Part shown: piece after piece, positions 1 through 9,146 of the stretch
Layout: the number at the start of each line of letters is the position of its first letter
How positions within the stretch are numbered: position 1 is the first letter of the stretch
NCBI GenBank assembly: GCA_029857855.1
Contig: JAOUGG010000008.1
Span: 1 to 15,481, forward strand
Direction: 5' to 3'
DNA: 15,481 nucleotides
Source: Acidimicrobiia bacterium
Lineage (GTDB): Bacteria; Actinomycetota; Acidimicrobiia; Acidimicrobiales; SZUA-35
Position numbers and translations under genes: made by a program
The notes under the pieces: model-generated
What the model saw: the letters and a program-made list of their open reading frames with translations, nothing else
Databases searched by the model: none
Told to the model about the DNA's origin: nothing

Positions 1-630
1 GACGGCGATGATCGTGGTCGCACCGGCGATACGGGAGCCTTCGATGGCGGCGTTGCCGACGCCGCCGCAGCCGAACACGGCCACCGAGTCACCGCGGGAG
101 ACACCACCGGTGTTGATGGCGGCACCGATGCCGGCCATGACGCCACAGCCGAGTAGGCCGGCGGCCTCGGGGCTGGCGGCAGGGTCGATCTTCGTGCACT
201 GCCCGGCCGCCACCAGGGTCTTGTCGCAGAACGCCCCGATGCCAAGCGCCGGCGACAGCTCGGTGCCGTCGGTCAGCGTCATCTTCTGGGTGGCGTTGTG
301 GGTGTTGAAGCAGATCTGGGGTTTGCCCTTGAGGCAGGATCGGCATGAGCCGCAGACCGCGCGCCAGTTGAGGATCACGTAGTCGCCGGGGGCCACGTCG
401 GCGACGTCGGGCCCGACCGACTCCACGATGCCGGCCGCTTCGTGACCGAGCAGGAACGGGAAGTCGTCGTTGATGCCGCCCTCACGATAGTGGAGGTCGG
501 TGTGGCAGACGCCGCAGGCCTTGATCTCGACAACGGCCTCGCCGGGGCCAGGGTCGGGGATGACGATCGTCTCAACCGAGACCGGCTCGCCCTTGGCCTT
601 GGCGATGACCCCGCGTACTTCCTGTGGCAT
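1..630 (-). CDS. mscR: S-nitrosomycothiol reductase / mycothiol-dependent formaldehyde dehydrogenase, 5' part (runs off left edge)
   Basis: Zinc-dependent, class III-type alcohol dehydrogenase. Known members oxidise S-hydroxymethyl-mycothiol (formaldehyde detoxification) and reduce S-nitrosomycothiol in the cytosol. The first 210 residues are present, of about 360 expected; the C-terminal NAD-domain remainder lies beyond base 1. Seen: an N-terminus [17 protein letters not shown] that closely resembles mycobacterial MscR, catalytic-zinc ligands C42, H63-E64 and C162, structural-zinc cysteines C93, C96, C99 and C107, and the Rossmann glycine motif GCGGVG at 187-192. The ATG is preceded on the minus strand by a TAGGAG ribosome binding site with a 5-nt gap, which supports this start. 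It is divergent from the unknown gene at 731. The MscR assignment rests on motifs and remembered similarity; a general class III alcohol dehydrogenase is the only real alternative. Confidence 0.93.
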   Translation of the reverse strand, partial: MPQEVRGVIAKAKGEPVSVETIVIPDPGPGEAVVEIKACGVCHTDLHYREGGINDDFPFLLGHEAAGIVESVGPDVADVAPGDYVILNWRAVCGSCRSCLKGKPQICFNTHNATQKMTLTDGTELSPALGIGAFCDKTLVAAGQCTKIDPAASPEAAGLLGCGVMAGIGAAINTGGVSRGDSVAVFGCGGVGNAAIEGSRIAGATTIIAV

Positions 631-656
631 GATTGCTCCTACTTGTGCGTTCGACC

Positions 657-672
657 CGATTGTGCGCAATCG
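657..672. promoter_or_regulatory. Near-perfect palindrome in the mscR upstream region (candidate operator)
   Basis: CGATTGTGCGCAATCG is a 16-bp dyad with six paired bases per arm, a perfect central GC and one T/G mismatch on each side of it. It lies 27-42 bp upstream of the mscR start. A TANNNT-type box, TAGTCT on the minus strand (673-678), adjoins it, which would put the dyad on the transcription start. Regulator binding is inference; no regulator gene is present in the window. Confidence 0.3.
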
Positions 673-730
673 AGACTAGCCGATCGCTTCGACGCGGACA
701 CGACCGCCGCCTGGCCGGCGCTTCACCCTG

Positions 731-1135
731 GTGGTCGCGGCCATCGCCGTCGGTTTGCCCCTCTGGGCGTCGTTCACCTACCGATCGGCGGTTCACGATC
801 TCCATGCAGAGCTGGGCTCGGTGCGCATCGACTCTGCGGATGTCGTCGATGCTCGGATCGAGCGATGCTGGAACGGAGTGGCTCCGGCGTCGGTCCGTGT
901 GCTCGTACCGAACGGCGATCAGACGCTGAGCGAGGTGGTGTCCGCGTTCCTCGCAGCGCTGGGCGCGCTCGGCTTCGAGCGGCACGGTGGTGTCGTCGGC
1001 ACTGTGGCGTCCCGGCCTCGTTCCGACGATCTCGACGACGACGTCATCTCTGCCGTCTTTGACGACACAAACGGGCGCGTCGTCCTCATCGCCGACCCGT
1101 TTGATGCCGATATGGTAACCTGCCTTCCCTTCTAG
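731..1135 (+). CDS. Unrecognised small protein with one N-terminal membrane segment
   Basis: I do not recognise this 134-residue protein. From the GTG at 731 it begins with a hydrophobic stretch (about residues 2-17, VAAIAVGLPLWASFTY) that would make a single membrane anchor or signal peptide. The rest is soluble in character, with an acidic patch SDDLDDD and the C-terminus CLPF. The same frame stays open upstream to a TAG at 677-679 and encodes an arginine-rich stretch (TRTRPPPGRR) that would be a natural n-region, yet it holds no ATG, GTG or TTG. The true start is therefore uncertain, and no ribosome binding site precedes 731. It is divergent from mscR and lies 15 bp upstream of the lipoprotein gene, possibly co-transcribed with it. 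Its regular high-GC codon use argues for a real gene, but function is unknown. Confidence 0.5.
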   Translation: MVAAIAVGLPLWASFTYRSAVHDLHAELGSVRIDSADVVDARIERCWNGVAPASVRVLVPNGDQTLSEVVSAFLAALGALGFERHGGVVGTVASRPRSDDLDDDVISAVFDDTNGRVVLIADPFDADMVTCLPF

Positions 1136-1150
1136 CCATCGCAGGTCCAC

Positions 1151-2149
1151 ATGACGGTTAGCCGAAACGCCCGAATCCCGGGGCCGAGCGTCCGCCGCCT
1201 GACGCAGATCCTCGTTGTTGCGCTGGCCGTCGGCCTGCTCGTCAATGCCTGTGTGGCGGATGAGTCCGATGAGGGCAAGGGACAGGGCGACGACGTCACG
1301 CAGGAGAACCACAGCCACGACGAAACGGCCTCCGACGCCGAGTTGTCGGAGGTCCCACTGTCGGATTCCGAGGTGACCGTCGTGGTGGCCAACTCGCCGG
1401 GCACGCTGGTGCCCGCCACATCGCAGCGGCTCATGACCGCAATCCTCGATCCGTCCGGCGTCGGCTACCTCGGCAGTGCGCAGGATCCGATCGAGGTCGT
1501 CGTTCGCCCGGTCGATGCTCCGGGCGCAGCCGACTCCGAGCAGCGGTTGAACGCCCGCTGGCTGTCGGCCCACGAGGCCGGGCTCGGGCTGTACCTTTCC
1601 GAGCCGGTCTTCGACGCCGCCGGGATCTGGGAGGTGCGGATCGAGTCGCAGGGTACCGACATCGGAGGCACGCTCGTCGAGGTCGCCGCCGAACCGGTGA
1701 TGCCGCTGATCGGATCGGCGGCACCGCCGAGCGATTCGCCGACCTCGGCCGGCCGCAGTGACCTCACCGCCATTTCGACCGACACCGATCCCAATCCGAC
1801 GTTCTACGAGCTGAGCATCGGTGATGCGGTGACCAGCGGAACGCCGACGGTCATCGCCTTCGCCACCCCCGCCTTCTGCCAGACCGCGCTCTGCGGCCCG
1901 ACCATGGAGCATGTTCGTGAAACCGTGGCCGGACGGTCCGACCTGAACGTGGTCCACGTCGAACCCTACGACCTCACCGAGGCCCGGTCCGGCAACCTGG
2001 TGCCGGTCCCGGCCATGGTGGAGTGGAACCTGCCGACCGAACCGTGGGTGTTCGTGGTCGACGGATCGGGCACGATCACCGCGGCGTTCGAGGGCATCTT
2101 CGGGGCCGACGAACTGTCCGCCGCCCTCGACGCCCTCGACGCGGGCTAG
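1151..2149 (+). CDS. Lipoprotein with C-terminal thioredoxin-like domain
   Basis: Predicted 332-residue lipoprotein. It has a basic n-region, a hydrophobic core ILVVALAVGLLV and a lipobox-like VNAC with the lipidated cysteine at C34, so the mature protein should sit on the outer face of the membrane. An acidic, histidine-containing linker follows (about 35-65). A beta-rich middle region (about 70-185) contains AGIWEVRIES, reminiscent of Ig-like or FixH-like modules. The last ~110 residues are thioredoxin-like: VIAFATPAFC, the pair C243-x4-C248 in FCQTALCGP, a cis-proline-like TEPWVFVVD stretch and a final helix. The CxxxxC spacing differs from classical CxxC thioredoxins and recalls SCO/TlpA-like extracytoplasmic proteins. 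Role in thiol redox or metallochaperone work is inference. The stop codon interlocks with that of the convergent aminotransferase gene. Confidence 0.85.
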   Translation: MTVSRNARIPGPSVRRLTQILVVALAVGLLVNACVADESDEGKGQGDDVTQENHSHDETASDAELSEVPLSDSEVTVVVANSPGTLVPATSQRLMTAILDPSGVGYLGSAQDPIEVVVRPVDAPGAADSEQRLNARWLSAHEAGLGLYLSEPVFDAAGIWEVRIESQGTDIGGTLVEVAAEPVMPLIGSAAPPSDSPTSAGRSDLTAISTDTDPNPTFYELSIGDAVTSGTPTVIAFATPAFCQTALCGPTMEHVRETVAGRSDLNVVHVEPYDLTEARSGNLVPVPAMVEWNLPTEPWVFVVDGSGTITAAFEGIFGADELSAALDALDAG

Positions 2150-3489
2150 ACGGGATTGGCGGTCAACGTCTCGTCGAGCGACCGGGCCAGCAGATCGCAA
2201 GCCAGTTCGATTTCTGATTCGGTGATGATGTACGGGGGTGCGATGATGACGTGGTCACCTCTCGCGCCGTCGGCCGTGCCGGCCGAGGGGTAGCACAGCA
2301 GGCCGTTGGCCTGGGCCACGTCCTTCAGGCGGGCTGCCACCTGGGCTTCCGGTGCGAACGGCTCCTTGGTGTCGCGGTCAGCGACAAACTCGAGGCCCCA
2401 GAACATCCCCCGACCCCGGATGTCGCCGACGTTGGGGTGGTCACCGAACCGCTCCCGCAGGTGATCCTCGAGGACCCGACCCATCGTCGCTGCCCGTTCG
2501 ATGAGGTCGTGCCGGGTCAGTTCGTCGAGGACGGCGAGACCGGCCGCCACGGCCATCGGGTGGCCCTGATAGGTGTGGCCATGCTGAAAGAAGCCTGAGC
2601 CGTCGAGGATCGTGTCGTGGATGATGTCGGTGCAGATCATGGCACCGAGTGGCTGATAGCCGGCACCCAGTCCCTTGGCCAGACACACGATGTCGGGTGC
2701 GATCCCGTCGTGTTCGGAGGCGAACAGGGTTCCGGTCCGCCCCATACCGCACATCACCTCGTCGAGGATCAACAGGATGCCGTGACGGTCGCAGATCTCC
2801 CGGATGCGGCGGAAGTAGCCGTCGACCGCAGGTACCGCACCGAGCGTGGCGCCGACCACCGGTTCGACCAGGAAGGCCATGACGGTGTCACGCCCCAACC
2901 GTACGATCTCGGCTTCCAGTTCGTCGGCCACCCTCCGGCCGTAGGCCTCCGACGTCTCGTCCTCGCACCGGTGGCGGTACTCGTAGCAGGGGGCGATATG
3001 GGAGTTCTCAACCAGCAGCGGATGGTACGGCGCACGACGGGCCACGTTGCCGCCGGCGGCCAGCGCCCCGAGCGTGTTCCCGTGATAGCTCTGGCGGCGG
3101 GCGATGACATGACGCCGGCGCGGATCACCACGCTCGACGAAATACTGGCGCGCCGCCTTGATCGCCGATTCGACCGCCTCCGATCCTCCCGACACGAAAT
3201 ACACGCGGTCCAGGCGACCGGGAGCGGCGGCCGCCAGCCGTCGGGCCAATTCCTCGGCCGCCTCGGTAGTGAAGAACCCCGAGTAGGGAAAGGCGATGGC
3301 GTCGAGTTGGGCGGCAACGGCGGCGGCCACCGTTCGGTTGGAGTGGCCGAGGCAGGAGACCGCCGGTCCGCCGGAGGCGTCCAGGTAGCGGCGCCCCTCG
3401 GTGTCGACGATGAAACAGCCGTCGCCGGAGGCGGCGAACGGTGCGTGTTCGTGGCCTCTGCGGCCCATGATGTGGCTTGCTGCGATCAC
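2146..3489 (-). CDS. Class III PLP-dependent aminotransferase
   Basis: Fold type I, class III aminotransferase of 447 residues, the usual length for the family. Seen: the phosphate-binding SGGSEAVESAIKAARQY, the SYHGNTLGA motif, the PLP-ring aspartate in LLILDEVMCGMGRTG (D243), and the Schiff-base lysine in CLAKGLGAGYQPLGAM (K272), 29 residues after the aspartate as expected. The HTYQGHPMAVAAGLAVLDEL segment follows. Relatives act on omega-amino acids, diamines or similar amines with pyruvate or 2-oxoglutarate; the substrate cannot be read from sequence. The GTG start at 3489 is chosen because a TACCAT -10-like box lies exactly 7 nt upstream, fitting a leaderless message; an ATG seven codons downstream (3468) is the alternative. 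It is divergent from the acetyltransferase gene and has no operon partner in the window. Confidence 0.92.
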   Translation of the reverse strand: MIAASHIMGRRGHEHAPFAASGDGCFIVDTEGRRYLDASGGPAVSCLGHSNRTVAAAVAAQLDAIAFPYSGFFTTEAAEELARRLAAAAPGRLDRVYFVSGGSEAVESAIKAARQYFVERGDPRRRHVIARRQSYHGNTLGALAAGGNVARRAPYHPLLVENSHIAPCYEYRHRCEDETSEAYGRRVADELEAEIVRLGRDTVMAFLVEPVVGATLGAVPAVDGYFRRIREICDRHGILLILDEVMCGMGRTGTLFASEHDGIAPDIVCLAKGLGAGYQPLGAMICTDIIHDTILDGSGFFQHGHTYQGHPMAVAAGLAVLDELTRHDLIERAATMGRVLEDHLRERFGDHPNVGDIRGRGMFWGLEFVADRDTKEPFAPEAQVAARLKDVAQANGLLCYPSAGTADGARGDHVIIAPPYIITESEIELACDLLARSLDETLTANPV

Positions 3490-3496
3490 GCCCCGA

Positions 3497-3502
3497 ATGG
3501 TA
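3497..3502 (-). promoter_or_regulatory. Candidate -10 box for the aminotransferase gene (leaderless)
   Basis: TACCAT on the minus strand matches the actinobacterial TANNNT consensus and ends 7 nt before the GTG start. Transcription would begin at or next to the start codon. No Shine-Dalgarno sequence is present, and no convincing -35 is seen. Confidence 0.4.
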
Positions 3503-3577
3503 GATCGGTTGGCTGGTGGGGGCCGAAGCGACGACCGTAATCGACGAAATCGGCGGTGCCGACCGGTGCTCGCTGGC

Positions 3578-3583
3578 TACGGT
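3578..3583 (+). promoter_or_regulatory. Candidate -10 box for the Eis-type acetyltransferase gene (leaderless)
   Basis: TACGGT matches TANNNT and ends 6 nt before the ATG at 3590. The bases before the ATG (GGTTTGCCC) hold no ribosome binding site, which suits a leaderless transcript starting at the ATG. Confidence 0.4.
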
Positions 3584-3589
3584 TTGCCC

Positions 3590-4822
3590 ATGGAGATCGA
3601 GATCCGGCCGACCCGTCCCGACGAATACCGCACAGCCTGCAACACCATGTGTCGAGCCCTCCTCACCCCGCCGCCGAATGACGACCGGTGGGCGAAGAGC
3701 CTGCCGGCGTGGGAGCTCTCGATCTCCTATTCGGCCTGGGAAGGCGACGAATGTGTGGGCCACGCCGCCAACCTGCACGTCGAGACCACGGTGCCCGGTG
3801 GGGCCGCACTCGACACGGGGGCCGTGACCTGGGTCGGTGTGCTGACCACCCACGCCCGGCGAGGGGCGGGCACCGGCCTGATGCGGGCCCTCGTCGACGA
3901 TGCGGCCGAGCGGGGATGGCCGCTGCTCAGCCTCCGGGCCAGTGAGGCGACGATCTACCGTCGCTACGGCTTCGGTGTCGCCGGCGACTTCGCCGCCGTC
4001 GAGATCGACGCCCGGCGGGCTCGACCGGTGCGGGGCGCGGCGCCCGGGGCGATGCGGCTGTTGACGGCCGACGAGTTCCCCGCGGTCGTCGACGAGGTCT
4101 ACCGACGGTGCCTTGACCGGAGGCCGGGTCTGATCACGCGGCCCGAACCGTGGGCCGAACGCCACTTCCAGGCCGTCGGAGAAGGCAAGGAGAACGCGCT
4201 GGTGGCCGTGCACCTCGACGAGCGCGGCGAGCCCGATGGCTACGTGTACTACACGACCAGCTGGGCCGAGACTCTCGACCAAGGCGGAAGAGGGAAGATC
4301 CACGATGTCTTCGCCGTTTCCGACGACGTCGAGCTGGCGCTGTGGCGGTATCTGCTCACCATCGACCTGGTGGAGACGTGGACCTCGCCGGGTCGGCCGA
4401 TCGACGATCTGATCATCGAGGCCGTCGCCGACCGTCGGGCCCACCGGGTCACGTCGGTCATGGACGAACAGTGGCTGCGGCTGGTCGACGTCGACACCGC
4501 GTTGGCCGCTCGAACCTATTCACCCTCCGGTGGTGAGGGCATCGTCGTGGCCGTGGTCGACCCGATGATCGAAGCCAACAACGGGCGCTGGCACGTTGAC
4601 GGTTCCGGAGCCCGTCGAACCGACGAGCCGGCCGATCTGATCGCCGACATCGACGCGCTCTCCGCCCTCTACCTCGGCGGTATGTCGTGGCGGACCGAAG
4701 CCGCAGTCGGCCGGGTTCGCCCCGGTCCGTCCGTCGAGGACGCCCGCCTCCGGGGCGTTCTGGCCGGGGCCGACCACTTGTTTTCCGTCAAACCGCTGCC
4801 GTTCTGCGGCACCTTCTTCTGA
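3590..4822 (+). CDS. Eis-type GNAT family N-acetyltransferase
   Basis: 410-residue acetyltransferase built like mycobacterial Eis: an N-terminal GNAT domain (about 1-140), a second degenerate GNAT-like domain (about 150-290) and a C-terminal SCP2-like domain. Seen: the acetyl-CoA loop TTHARRGAGTGLMRALVDDA, then LRASEATIYRRYGFG, where Y123 matches the catalytic tyrosine of Eis (Tyr126 in M. tuberculosis), and a C-terminus FCGTFF whose terminal Phe carboxylate is the expected general base. Eis enzymes acetylate amines such as aminoglycosides, peptides or polyamines with acetyl-CoA; the substrate here is unknown. The frame is open upstream into the aminotransferase gene, but conserved sequence begins at this ATG (MEIEIRPTRPDEYR) and a TANNNT box sits just before it. 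Confidence 0.9.
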   Translation: MEIEIRPTRPDEYRTACNTMCRALLTPPPNDDRWAKSLPAWELSISYSAWEGDECVGHAANLHVETTVPGGAALDTGAVTWVGVLTTHARRGAGTGLMRALVDDAAERGWPLLSLRASEATIYRRYGFGVAGDFAAVEIDARRARPVRGAAPGAMRLLTADEFPAVVDEVYRRCLDRRPGLITRPEPWAERHFQAVGEGKENALVAVHLDERGEPDGYVYYTTSWAETLDQGGRGKIHDVFAVSDDVELALWRYLLTIDLVETWTSPGRPIDDLIIEAVADRRAHRVTSVMDEQWLRLVDVDTALAARTYSPSGGEGIVVAVVDPMIEANNGRWHVDGSGARRTDEPADLIADIDALSALYLGGMSWRTEAAVGRVRPGPSVEDARLRGVLAGADHLFSVKPLPFCGTFF

Positions 4823-4849
4823 AATGCCGTTGTCGTCTCCGGATCGTGG

Positions 4850-4879
4850 TGGTTGAATGGTGGCGATGACCTTCAACCA
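4850..4879 (+). promoter_or_regulatory. Hairpin 1 of the ilvB leader, over the leader-peptide start
   Basis: Arms TGGTTGAA (4850-4857) and TTCAACCA (4872-4879) pair perfectly. The helix continues inward, after one bulged T, with GGT (4859-4861) on ACC (4869-4871). The first leader ATG (4857-4859) lies in the 5' arm, while a second in-frame ATG (4866-4868) lies in the loop. Folding was judged by eye. Confidence 0.5.
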
Positions 4880-4931
4880 TCGTGCCCCTCGGGCACCGAA
4901 GAACATCGCCATCGACGTAGTACTTATGTAG
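4857..4931 (+). CDS. ilv leader peptide (24 codons)
   Basis: Short ORF just upstream of ilvB that ends in residues NIAIDVVLM followed by TAG. Its last nine codons include two Ile (ATC), two adjacent Val (GTA GTA) and one Leu (CTT). GTA and CTT are rarely used in this GC-rich window, as expected for codons meant to sense charged tRNA. A GGTGG stretch precedes the first ATG; an in-frame ATG at 4866 is an alternative start. The stop codon touches hairpin 3, and an intrinsic terminator follows 33 nt later. This is the classical arrangement of a branched-chain amino acid attenuator, known for ilvBNC in Corynebacterium glutamicum. The peptide itself need have no function beyond being translated. 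Confidence 0.75.
   Translation: MVAMTFNHRAPRAPKNIAIDVVLM
4882..4896 (+). promoter_or_regulatory. Hairpin 2 of the ilvB leader
   Basis: GTGCCC (4882-4887) and GGGCAC (4891-4896) form a perfect 6-bp stem with a 3-nt CTC loop inside the leader ORF, upstream of the Ile/Val/Leu codons. It could be a pause structure that a translating ribosome melts. Confidence 0.4.
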
Positions 4932-4963
4932 CGCACGCCGCTGCGAGTTCATGCTGCGTGCGC
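4931..4963 (+). promoter_or_regulatory. Hairpin 3 of the ilvB leader, at the leader-peptide stop
   Basis: GCGCACGC (4931-4938) and GCGTGCGC (4956-4963) are perfectly complementary, giving an 8-bp GC-rich stem with a 17-nt loop. The 5' arm begins at the last base of the leader stop codon, so a ribosome on the final codons would cover it. The 3' arm ends 1 nt before the terminator stem. Its exact role (pause, anti-antiterminator or other) is not decided by sequence, because I found no clear alternative partner for the terminator arm. Confidence 0.55.
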
Positions 4964-4964
4964 C

Positions 4965-4997
4965 AAGCCTCCCAAACCCGGGGGGCTTTTCCGTTTT
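4965..4997 (+). terminator. Intrinsic terminator (attenuator) before ilvB
   Basis: AAGCCTCCC (4965-4973) pairs with GGGGGGCTT (4980-4988), a 9-bp stem with one G-U pair and loop AAACCC. A T-rich tail TTTTCCGTTTTT follows at once. It lies about 43 bp before the ilvB ATG and directly after the leader ORF. It therefore most likely regulates entry into ilvBNC rather than simply ending the acetyltransferase transcript. Confidence 0.75.
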
Positions 4998-5039
4998 TCG
5001 CCCGAAGATGCCGAGCCCCGATCCACGAAGAGAAGATCC

Positions 5040-6895
<1,856 letters not shown>

Positions 6896-6899
<4 letters not shown>

Positions 6900-7444
6900 C
6901 CGCCAGCATCGTCGACAACCGCAAGCCCCAGGACCGCACCATCGTGGTCCTGGTCGAGAACAAGGCCGGCGTGCTGGCCCGGGTGGCCGACCTGTTCGCC
7001 CGCCGGGGCTACAACATCATCTCCCTCGCCGTGGCCCCGACCAACGACGATCGCTTCAGCCGTATCACGATCGTGGTCGACGTCGAATCGGCGCCACTCG
7101 ATCAGATCGTGAAGCAGCTGTTCAAGCTGATCAACGTGGTCGAGATCGCCGAACTGGCCCCTGAGCTGGCGGTCGAGCGTGAACTGCTCCTGGCCACAGT
7201 CCGGGCTCCTCAGGACACCCGCAGCCGCATCATCGAGCTGGTCGACGTGTTCGAGGGCAAGATCCTCGCCGTGTCGCCCGATCACCTCACCGTTAGCCTC
7301 GATGGCAGACCATCGAAGCTCGACGACTTCGAGGCGCTGCTGGAGGGATATTCGATCGTGGAGCTGCAACGTTCGGGTCGGATCGCACTCCCCAAAATCG
7401 GCCGGGACGTTCCCCGGCTGCGAGCCGTGGTCGAGGCCTCCTAG
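6896..7444 (+). CDS. ilvN: Acetolactate synthase small (regulatory) subunit
   Basis: Regulatory subunit that activates IlvB and confers valine feedback inhibition. It has 182 residues, the usual length for actinobacterial IlvN. An ACT domain occupies about residues 14-90 ([20 protein letters not shown], then [11 protein letters not shown], the expected effector-binding loop), followed by the C-terminal dimerisation/activation domain ([12 protein letters not shown] ... [19 protein letters not shown]). A GAGGGAG ribosome binding site lies 7 nt before the ATG, inside the end of ilvB, and the two genes overlap by 4 bp. The repeat tract ends 19 bp upstream, so this start depends on sequence just after the repeats. 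It is followed by ilvC after 54 bp. Confidence 0.96.
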
Positions 7445-7468
7445 CCCGACCGTTCAACCATTCGCTAG

Positions 7469-8530
<1,062 letters not shown>

Positions 8531-8549
8531 CCGCCTTTCGGCCGATCGA

Positions 8550-8894
8550 ATGGTGATCGAATTCGACCGCCGTCCACTGGTGGCGGTGTGTGCCGGGTCG
8601 CAGTCTCCGATCCTGCTGGATCGGTTGCGGCGTCTGGTTCAGGCTGTCGACCTCGATGACTTTGATCCAAGGTGGATCGAGATCGCGGCGTTCGTCGCCG
8701 ATGAACCCGACCCGGAGTCGGCCGCCCGCCACCATCTGGTCATCGGGCATCGGCAGTCGCCGTGGGTCGATGTCACGATACCCGACACCGATGAGGACCC
8801 GGAAGATCTGGTGCTCGACCGTCTGGTTCCCTGGGTTGCGAAATGGCGGTTGAACCGCCGCGCGGCCCGGCGCCCAGGTGGCGCAGCTCTCTGA
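8550..8894 (+). CDS. Hypothetical small acidic protein
   Basis: I do not recognise this 114-residue protein. It is acidic in the middle (DLDDFDPRW, DEPDPESAA, DTDEDPEDLVLD) and ends in a basic segment (AKWRLNRRAARRPGG). It has no signal peptide, membrane span or cysteine pair. The pattern of strands such as HHLVIGHRQ and WVDVTIPD looks like a compact globular domain rather than chance translation, and codon use is like its neighbours. It starts 19 bp after ilvC, so it may be read from the ilv transcript, although only weak ribosome-binding sequence precedes the ATG (GTG at 8553 is an alternative). Its end overlaps the start of the GrpB-like remnant. Confidence 0.5.
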   Translation: MVIEFDRRPLVAVCAGSQSPILLDRLRRLVQAVDLDDFDPRWIEIAAFVADEPDPESAARHHLVIGHRQSPWVDVTIPDTDEDPEDLVLDRLVPWVAKWRLNRRAARRPGGAAL

Positions 8895-9146
8895 CCCGGA
8901 TCCGGCTTGGAGCGAGGAGGCGGCGCGCCTCATCGCACGATTGGGTGGGCGACAAGAGGCCATCCGGTGGTGCGCATCGATCACATCGGTTCGACGTCGG
9001 TCGCCGGTATCAAGGCCAAAGACCTGATCGACCCGGCCGACGCCCCGGTGGAGCACGACGCCTCGGCCTGCCTCGCCGAGGCGGAGGAATGGGCGGCCGC
9101 CATCGGTTTGACGGGCTTCGGCCCCGGCGCCGGCCTGTCGACCTGA
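8878..9146 (+). pseudogene. GrpB-family protein remnant (frameshifted and truncated)
   Basis: GrpB/UPF0157 proteins (nucleotidyltransferase fold, about 170 residues) carry an N-terminal DPxW segment followed by an IEHIGSTSVPG-like signature. Here the first part reads LSDPDPAWSEEAARLIARLG in the frame opened by GTG 8878. The signature VVRIDHIGSTSVAGIKAKD is in a different frame, so a frameshift lies around 8940-8962. After KDLID the sequence loses resemblance to the family and stops at 9146; roughly the C-terminal half is missing. The first frame alone would end at 9025-9027. GrpB domains are also found fused to dephospho-CoA kinase in some actinobacteria, but no kinase part is here. A sequencing error could explain the frameshift but not the missing C-terminus. 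Confidence 0.65.

Noticed and set aside
572..2200. 542-codon minus-strand open frame over the small membrane protein and lipoprotein genes
   Set aside because: The plus-strand frame shows a signal peptide, lipobox and thioredoxin-like domain; the minus-strand product is Arg/Gly/Asp-rich with no motif, and it would also run into mscR.
3401..3589. Upstream extension of the acetyltransferase to 3401
   Set aside because: It overlaps the start of the aminotransferase gene, and Eis-type homology begins at the ATG at 3590.
4797..4811. TGCCG-TTCTG-CGGCA hairpin at the end of the acetyltransferase gene as its terminator
   Set aside because: The stem is only 5 bp, lies within the coding region and lacks a T-run; the strong terminator is the one at 4965-4997.
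8531..8549. Terminator after ilvC
   Set aside because: Only a 3-bp CCG/CGG pairing around CCTTT is visible, with no T-tract.
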